Assembly: GCA_047971485.1 (NCBI GenBank)
Contig: JBKDZR010000001.1
Location: 1-9,929 of the forward strand
Direction of reading: 5' to 3'
DNA: 9,929 nt
Source: JBKDZR01 sp047971485
GTDB lineage: Bacteria > Pseudomonadota > Alphaproteobacteria > Rhodobacterales > Rhodobacteraceae
The notes beneath the pieces are model-generated. The model worked only from the letters and a program-made list of their open reading frames with translations. It was not told the origin of the DNA and ran no database searches. The stretch's first letter is position 1. The number at the start of each line of letters is the position of its first letter. The translations under genes were made by a program, and so were the position numbers. This document shows positions 6,457 to 9,929 of this stretch, one piece after another.

Positions 6457-7399
6457 GGCGTGTGGCCGGGGCCGCTTGCCGGCGGCCCCGTATCCCGTCA
6501 GGGAACAACGGGATCGTTGTTCCCTGACGCATTCTGGCGCGGTAAGCCTTGGGGGATTCCCCGGTCAGATTTGTGAAAAACCGGCTGAAGTAGGACGGGC
6601 TGGAAAACTGCAACGCATAGCCGATCTCGCCAACCGATGTATCCGAAAAAACCAGCTTGCGCTTGGCTTCCAGAAGGATCCGATCGGCAATCAGTTCCCC
6701 CGCCGTGCGGCCGGTGAAGGCCTTAACCGTGCGCGACAGATGGGTCGTCGTCACCGCTAGCCTTTCGGCATAATCGGCAACCGACCGGGGCGTCTCCAGG
6801 TGATGATCCAGCATCTCCTGAAAGCCCCGCAACAGGCCCAGCCGGCGATCCGACAGCACCGGCCGCTCGGTCTGCAGCGTTGCCAGCGCTCGGTGGCAAT
6901 TGATCACCAGCAAACGGAACAGCCCCTCCAGCGCGACATTCCGGGTCTCGTCCATCCGATGCAGTTCTTTCGTGGCAGTTTGGGCAAACCAGATGCATTC
7001 CTTCATGAACTCGGTGGTTTCGCTCCCCGATATGACCTGCGGACCAGTCACCCAGCTTTCCAGCCAGGGCATGTCCTTGGCAATGCGCGTCACATCAGCC
7101 GAGGGCACGGTGATCACCCAACCCACCATATCCGACGGATAGGTGAAGGCATGCGGCACCATAGCTGGCATCCAGACCAGTGCGGGGCCCACGATGACCT
7201 GGGGGGTCGTTTCGATCTGACTGTGAACGACGCCGGATCCGAAAACGAAAAGCTGGACCAGCCCTTCGTGGAAATGCGGTTCAACCGTCCAGCCGTGGAT
7301 ATGGCTACGCTCGGAGATCTTTTCACAATTCAAAAACCCCAGGTGGTCCGAGGCATCCCCAATGACGTATTTATGACGATCCGGCCCGCTTTCCTGCAC
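6431..7399 (-). CDS. AraC-family transcriptional regulator, PobR-like
   Basis: A regulator with an N-terminal cupin-like sensor (residues about 30-110, including HIHGWTVEPHFHEG with the His-x-His of the cupin) and a C-terminal pair of helix-turn-helices in the last 120 or so residues (SVADYAERLAVTTTHLSRTV, then VGEIGYALQFSSPSYFSRFF and TGESPKAYRARM). This layout matches PobR-type activators of aromatic degradation. The GTG at 7399 follows a GGGGTGGGG stretch and gives 322 residues; another GTG at 7444 would add 15 residues but has no ribosome site. The protein runs about 30 residues past the usual family end, through two hairpins, and its last 26 bases overlap dctM. It is divergent from the flavin monooxygenase gene and so probably controls the hydroxyquinol operon. 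Confidence 0.88.
   Translation of the reverse strand: MQESGPDRHKYVIGDASDHLGFLNCEKISERSHIHGWTVEPHFHEGLVQLFVFGSGVVHSQIETTPQVIVGPALVWMPAMVPHAFTYPSDMVGWVITVPSADVTRIAKDMPWLESWVTGPQVISGSETTEFMKECIWFAQTATKELHRMDETRNVALEGLFRLLVINCHRALATLQTERPVLSDRRLGLLRGFQEMLDHHLETPRSVADYAERLAVTTTHLSRTVKAFTGRTAGELIADRILLEAKRKLVFSDTSVGEIGYALQFSSPSYFSRFFTNLTGESPKAYRARMRQGTTIPLFPDGIRGRRQAAPATRPNGPAPTG
6467..6490. terminator. GC-rich hairpin after dctM, possible terminator
   Basis: A perfect 9-base stem, CGGGGCCGC (6467-6475) with GCGGCCCCG (6482-6490), around a 6-base loop, begins 10 bases after the dctM stop. No T tract follows on either strand, so it is not a textbook intrinsic terminator. Position between convergent genes makes it a reasonable transcription or RNA-end-protecting element. 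It lies inside the reading frame of the AraC gene tail. Confidence 0.45.
6496..6529. terminator. Perfect 15-base inverted repeat with GGAT loop, probable bidirectional terminator or mRNA-end hairpin
   Basis: CGTCAGGGAACAACG (6496-6510) pairs perfectly with CGTTGTTCCCTGACG (6515-6529) around the loop GGAT (6511-6514). It is the strongest inverted repeat I found in the window and lies 5 bases from the preceding hairpin. No T run follows on either strand. Because the AraC frame stays open to 6431, the hairpin is also coding DNA for that protein's C-terminal tail. Confidence 0.55.
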
Positions 7400-7510
7400 A
7401 GCCCCACCCCCGAACAAGATTGATATTGTGCAAAAGTATGTCACAGCTGTGGATTGTTTGACCAGCCGTTTCCACGGATCAATGGGACAGAAGGAACGGG
7501 AGGAAACATA
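7400..7510. promoter_or_regulatory. Divergent control region between AraC gene and monooxygenase operon
   Basis: This short spacer must contain the promoter of the hydroxyquinol operon and of the AraC gene. It includes the perfect palindrome CACAGCTGTG at 7442-7451, which could be an operator, and an AT-richer stretch at about 7418-7440. I could not identify a convincing sigma-70 box pair. GGGAGG at 7498-7503 is the ribosome site of the monooxygenase gene, 7 bases before its ATG. Confidence 0.45.
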
Positions 7511-8722
7511 ATGACCTCAATCATGATTGCAGGGGCCGGGATAGGTGGGCTGACGGCGGCCCTGTGCCTGCATGAAAAGGGTTTTGATACCAAGGTGTTC
7601 GAAGCGGTTGATGCGATCAGGCCCCTGGGGGTGGGGATCAATGTGATGCCGCATTCCTCGAAGGTTCTTCATGCTCTTGGGCTTGGCGTGGCACTGGACG
7701 AGATCGCCGTGCGCACTCGCTGTATCGAGTACCGGACGAAGTTCGGCCATCTCATCCAGTCCGATCCGCGCAGTGTCGAGGCCGGTTTCGAGGCGCCACA
7801 ATACTCAATCCATCGCGGTGAGCTTCAGCTGCTGCTGCTGAATACAGTCCGCAACCGACTGGGAGCGGATGCGGTGGTCACCGGCAAGGCGGTTGTCGGT
7901 TTTGATCAGGATGCCAGCAAGGTCCGGGCCCGGTTTGTCGATGGCACAACCCATGAGGCGGATCTCCTGATCGGGGCCGAGGGGTTGCGATCATCGGTGC
8001 GGGCACAGTTGCATCCCGGTGAAGGGCCCCTGTGCTATGAAGGCACGATGATGTTTCGTGGCGCGGTGGAAATGGACACGATCGGCGATGGCCGGACCAT
8101 GGTCATCGCAGGCAATCACGATGTGAAGTTCGTCACCTACCCGATCAGTGAAAAGCGGCGCAAGCAAGGCAAGGCGCTGACCAACTGGGTGGCGGAACTG
8201 CGCCACAGCGCGCCACGGCATATCCAGGATGCAGATTGGGGACGGGGGGCGACGCTCGATTTCATCACCCCGTTCAGCGAGTTCATGATGGGAGACATGA
8301 ACCTGGTCGAGATCATGTCGGCAACCGAAACGGTGACCGAGTTCCCGATGATTGACCGCGATCCCCTGCCCTTCTGGACCCAGGACCGGGTCACTCTTCT
8401 GGGCGACGCCGCCCACCCGATGTACCCGATCGGCGCCAATGGTGCGAGCCAGGCGATCATCGACGGCCGCGTTCTGGCCGATTGCCTGGCCGAACAACCC
8501 GGGCCTACCGGCCTGCAGACTTATGAAACGGTCCGCTTGCCCGTGACGCGCGATGTCGTGTTGAACAACCGCAAAGGCGGGCCGGAACGGGTGCTCGACA
8601 TTGCCGATGCCCGGGTCACCGGGCCCGAAGACCGGATCGAGGATTTGATCACCCCGCAGGAACTGGAAGAGGTCGCGGCCAGCTACCGCACCGTCGCCGG
8701 TTTCCAAAAGAAAACAGGCTGA
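7511..8722 (+). CDS. FAD-dependent monooxygenase, PhzS-like (class A aromatic hydroxylase)
   Basis: A 403-residue flavoprotein hydroxylase that would use NAD(P)H and oxygen to hydroxylate an aromatic ring, possibly with loss of a carboxylate. The dinucleotide fold is at the N-terminus (GAGIGG, Gly8/Gly10/Gly13), a DG-like motif GAEG at residues 155-158 and the FAD ribityl-binding LLGDAAHPMYPIGANG with Asp299. Stretches IRPLGVGIN, PQYSIHRGELQ, MIDRDPLPFW and GASQAIIDG closely resemble Pseudomonas PhzS, which decarboxylatively hydroxylates a phenazine. The DG motif normally reads GADG; Glu157 replaces the Asp. The ATG at 7511 was chosen for its GGGAGG site and because GxGxxG then starts at residue 8; an upstream ATG at 7454 adds a non-conserved leader. 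With a maleylacetate reductase and hydroxyquinol dioxygenase behind it, its product is probably hydroxyquinol or a precursor. Confidence 0.9.
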   Translation: MTSIMIAGAGIGGLTAALCLHEKGFDTKVFEAVDAIRPLGVGINVMPHSSKVLHALGLGVALDEIAVRTRCIEYRTKFGHLIQSDPRSVEAGFEAPQYSIHRGELQLLLLNTVRNRLGADAVVTGKAVVGFDQDASKVRARFVDGTTHEADLLIGAEGLRSSVRAQLHPGEGPLCYEGTMMFRGAVEMDTIGDGRTMVIAGNHDVKFVTYPISEKRRKQGKALTNWVAELRHSAPRHIQDADWGRGATLDFITPFSEFMMGDMNLVEIMSATETVTEFPMIDRDPLPFWTQDRVTLLGDAAHPMYPIGANGASQAIIDGRVLADCLAEQPGPTGLQTYETVRLPVTRDVVLNNRKGGPERVLDIADARVTGPEDRIEDLITPQELEEVAASYRTVAGFQKKTG

Positions 8723-8726
8723 AAAA

Positions 8727-9812
8727 ATGACCGTCTTCCACGCAGGGTTTCATCCCGGGGGTCAGCCAGTGCGCGTCCGCTTTGGCATCGGTGCCCGCCA
8801 TGACCTGAGCACAGACCTGGCCTTTGTCGGGGCCACCCGCGCGCTGGTTCTAAGTACGCCTGAACAGGCAGACCAAGGGGCGGAGTTGACCAAAACCTTG
8901 GGACACCAGGCCGTGGGGATCTATTCCCGGGCGACCATGCATACCCCTGTCGAGATCACCGAAGATGCCATGACGCAGGTAAGGGCGACACGGGCGGATT
9001 GCGTGATCGCCATCGGCGGCGGGTCCACCATCGGGTTGGCCAAGGCCATCGCCTGGCGTTCAGATTTGCCGCAGATCGTGCTACCCACCACCTATGCCGG
9101 ATCCGAGGCGACGGAGGTGCTGGGCCAGACCGAAAATGGGCTAAAATCCACCCTCACCGCTCAAAAGGTCCAGCCCGAGGTGGTGGTCTATGATCCCGAA
9201 CTGGTCGCCACGCTGCCTTTGGCGATGACGGTGACCAGTGCGCTGAACGCCATTGCCCATTCGGTCGAGGGGCTGTATGCGCAAAACGGCAATCGGCTGT
9301 CCTCGGCTCTGGCGCTGGAGGGGATCAGGGCCTTCGTGCGCGGTTTACCCCATGTGGTCGCCACCCCCGGTGATCTGGCCGCGCGCGAAGAAACCCTGTT
9401 CGGTGCCTGGCTGTGTGGAACCGTTCTGGGCCAGGTTGGCATGGCGCTGCACCACAAGCTTTGCCATACGCTGGGTGGCGCGCTGAACCTGCCCCATGCC
9501 GAAACCCACGCGATCATCCTCCCCCATGCCACCGCCTATAACGAGGGCGCTGCGGCGACGGCCCTGCGCCCGCTGGCGGATCTGCTAGGCGCGGACCACG
9601 CGGCCGGCGGGCTGCACCGACTCGCCCGGGACCTGGGCGCACCCATGGCCCTGCGCGATCTAGGTGTCGCCGAACGGGACCTGGACCATGTGGCGGATCT
9701 GGCGGTTCAAAACCCCTATTGGAACCCCCGACCGATTGAGCGCCCGGCCCTGCGCGCATTGCTTCAGGCGGCCTGGCTGGGCCAGCCACCGATACAGGAG
9801 CAACAGCAATGA
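8727..9812 (+). CDS. Maleylacetate reductase (iron-type alcohol dehydrogenase superfamily)
   Basis: A 361-residue enzyme that reduces maleylacetate to 3-oxoadipate with NAD(P)H, the step after hydroxyquinol ring opening. The N-terminal nucleotide-binding half has IGGGSTIGLAKA (Gly97-Gly98-Gly99-Ser100) and PTTYAGSEATEVLGQTE; the helical C-terminal half has NAIAHSVEGLYA (His178), LHHKLCHTLGG (His242, His243, His247) and PHAETHAIILPH, all characteristic of TfdF/GraC-type maleylacetate reductases rather than of generic alcohol dehydrogenases. Length is typical. It starts 4 bases after the monooxygenase stop and its stop overlaps the dioxygenase start by ATGA, so all three are co-translated. Confidence 0.93.
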   Translation: MTVFHAGFHPGGQPVRVRFGIGARHDLSTDLAFVGATRALVLSTPEQADQGAELTKTLGHQAVGIYSRATMHTPVEITEDAMTQVRATRADCVIAIGGGSTIGLAKAIAWRSDLPQIVLPTTYAGSEATEVLGQTENGLKSTLTAQKVQPEVVVYDPELVATLPLAMTVTSALNAIAHSVEGLYAQNGNRLSSALALEGIRAFVRGLPHVVATPGDLAAREETLFGAWLCGTVLGQVGMALHHKLCHTLGGALNLPHAETHAIILPHATAYNEGAAATALRPLADLLGADHAAGGLHRLARDLGAPMALRDLGVAERDLDHVADLAVQNPYWNPRPIERPALRALLQAAWLGQPPIQEQQQ

Positions 9813-9929
9813 GCTACTTCACCGAGGATCGTTCATCTGATGTGGTGAACGCGCGGATGGGGGCGGGTGTGGATGGCCGGCTGGCCGAGGTAATGGGCGC
9901 GCTGGTGCGGCACCTGCACGCCTTCGCCA
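9809..9929 (+). CDS. Hydroxyquinol 1,2-dioxygenase, N-terminal part (cut by right edge)
   Basis: Only the first 40 codons are visible: MSYFTEDRSSDVVNARMG, then a run ending in VMGALVRHLHAFA. This is the helical dimerisation domain of intradiol dioxygenases (Dioxygenase_N), in the form found in hydroxyquinol and chlorocatechol dioxygenases. The whole enzyme would be about 290 residues and open hydroxyquinol between adjacent hydroxyls to give maleylacetate, the substrate of the preceding reductase. The ATG overlaps the reductase stop (ATGA) and has AGGAG at 9796-9800. Catalytic iron ligands lie beyond the window, so the exact substrate rests on context. Confidence 0.85.
   Translation, partial: MSYFTEDRSSDVVNARMGAGVDGRLAEVMGALVRHLHAFA

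Noticed and set aside
6800..7423. Plus-strand open frame across the AraC gene
   Set aside because: Shadow frame; the minus strand carries conserved cupin and helix-turn-helix motifs and the plus product resembles nothing.
7454..7510. Upstream ATG extending the flavin monooxygenase by 19 residues
   Set aside because: The leader is not family-like and the ATG at 7511 has a strong GGGAGG site and places GxGxxG at the usual distance from the start.
1..9929. Transposase, integrase, CRISPR or toxin-antitoxin genes that could explain the helicase junction
   Set aside because: Nothing of the kind was found; no terminal inverted repeats or duplicated att-like sequence were seen at the junction.

Overview
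The window reads as an aromatic-compound catabolic locus from a high-GC alphaproteobacterium, most likely a Rhodobacterales/Roseobacter-type organism. This placement is inferred from GC-rich codon use, the TRAP transporter with a cluster of catabolic genes, and the flavour of the helicase fragment; there is no rRNA or marker gene to confirm it. No tRNA, rRNA, CRISPR array, transposase or integrase was seen.

Layout. (1) Positions 1-152, minus strand: the C-terminal core of a DEAD-box RNA helicase that has lost its N-terminal part and sits directly behind, and in the same frame as, the stop codon of the next gene. This looks like a rearrangement junction. (2) 153-1058, minus: a LysR-type regulator of the NodD/NahR-like subgroup. 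(3) 1059-1215: a divergent control region with an ATC-N9-GAT motif, the core recognised by NodD-type regulators. (4) 1216-3329, plus: a tight three-gene operon of a beta-keto acid cleavage enzyme (BKACE/DUF849), a hotdog acyl-CoA thioesterase and a metal-dependent hydrolase of the cyclase/isatin hydrolase family. (5) 3509-6456, plus: a complete TRAP transporter (periplasmic binding protein, small and large membrane subunits). (6) 6467-6529: two strong back-to-back hairpins where the transporter converges with the next gene. (7) 6431-7399, minus: an AraC/PobR-like regulator, divergent from (8) 7511-9929, plus: a PhzS-like flavin monooxygenase, a maleylacetate reductase and the first 40 codons of a hydroxyquinol 1,2-dioxygenase, whose gene runs off the right end.

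How the genes may work together. The right-hand operon is a recognisable lower pathway: the flavoprotein probably makes hydroxyquinol (1,2,4-trihydroxybenzene) from an aromatic precursor, the dioxygenase opens it to maleylacetate, and the reductase gives 3-oxoadipate. The left-hand operon encodes a hydrolase that could open a ring or amide, an enzyme that exchanges acetyl-CoA with a beta-keto acid to give acetoacetate plus a new acyl-CoA, and a thioesterase that could free that acyl group. Two readings are worth testing. The BKACE may consume 3-oxoadipate directly, a shortcut around the usual CoA-transferase and thiolase. Alternatively the left operon may degrade a cyclic 1,3-diketone-like intermediate in the manner of the anaerobic phloroglucinol route. 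The TRAP system presumably imports the starting organic acid. The combination has no name known to me; its substrate cannot be read from the sequence alone.
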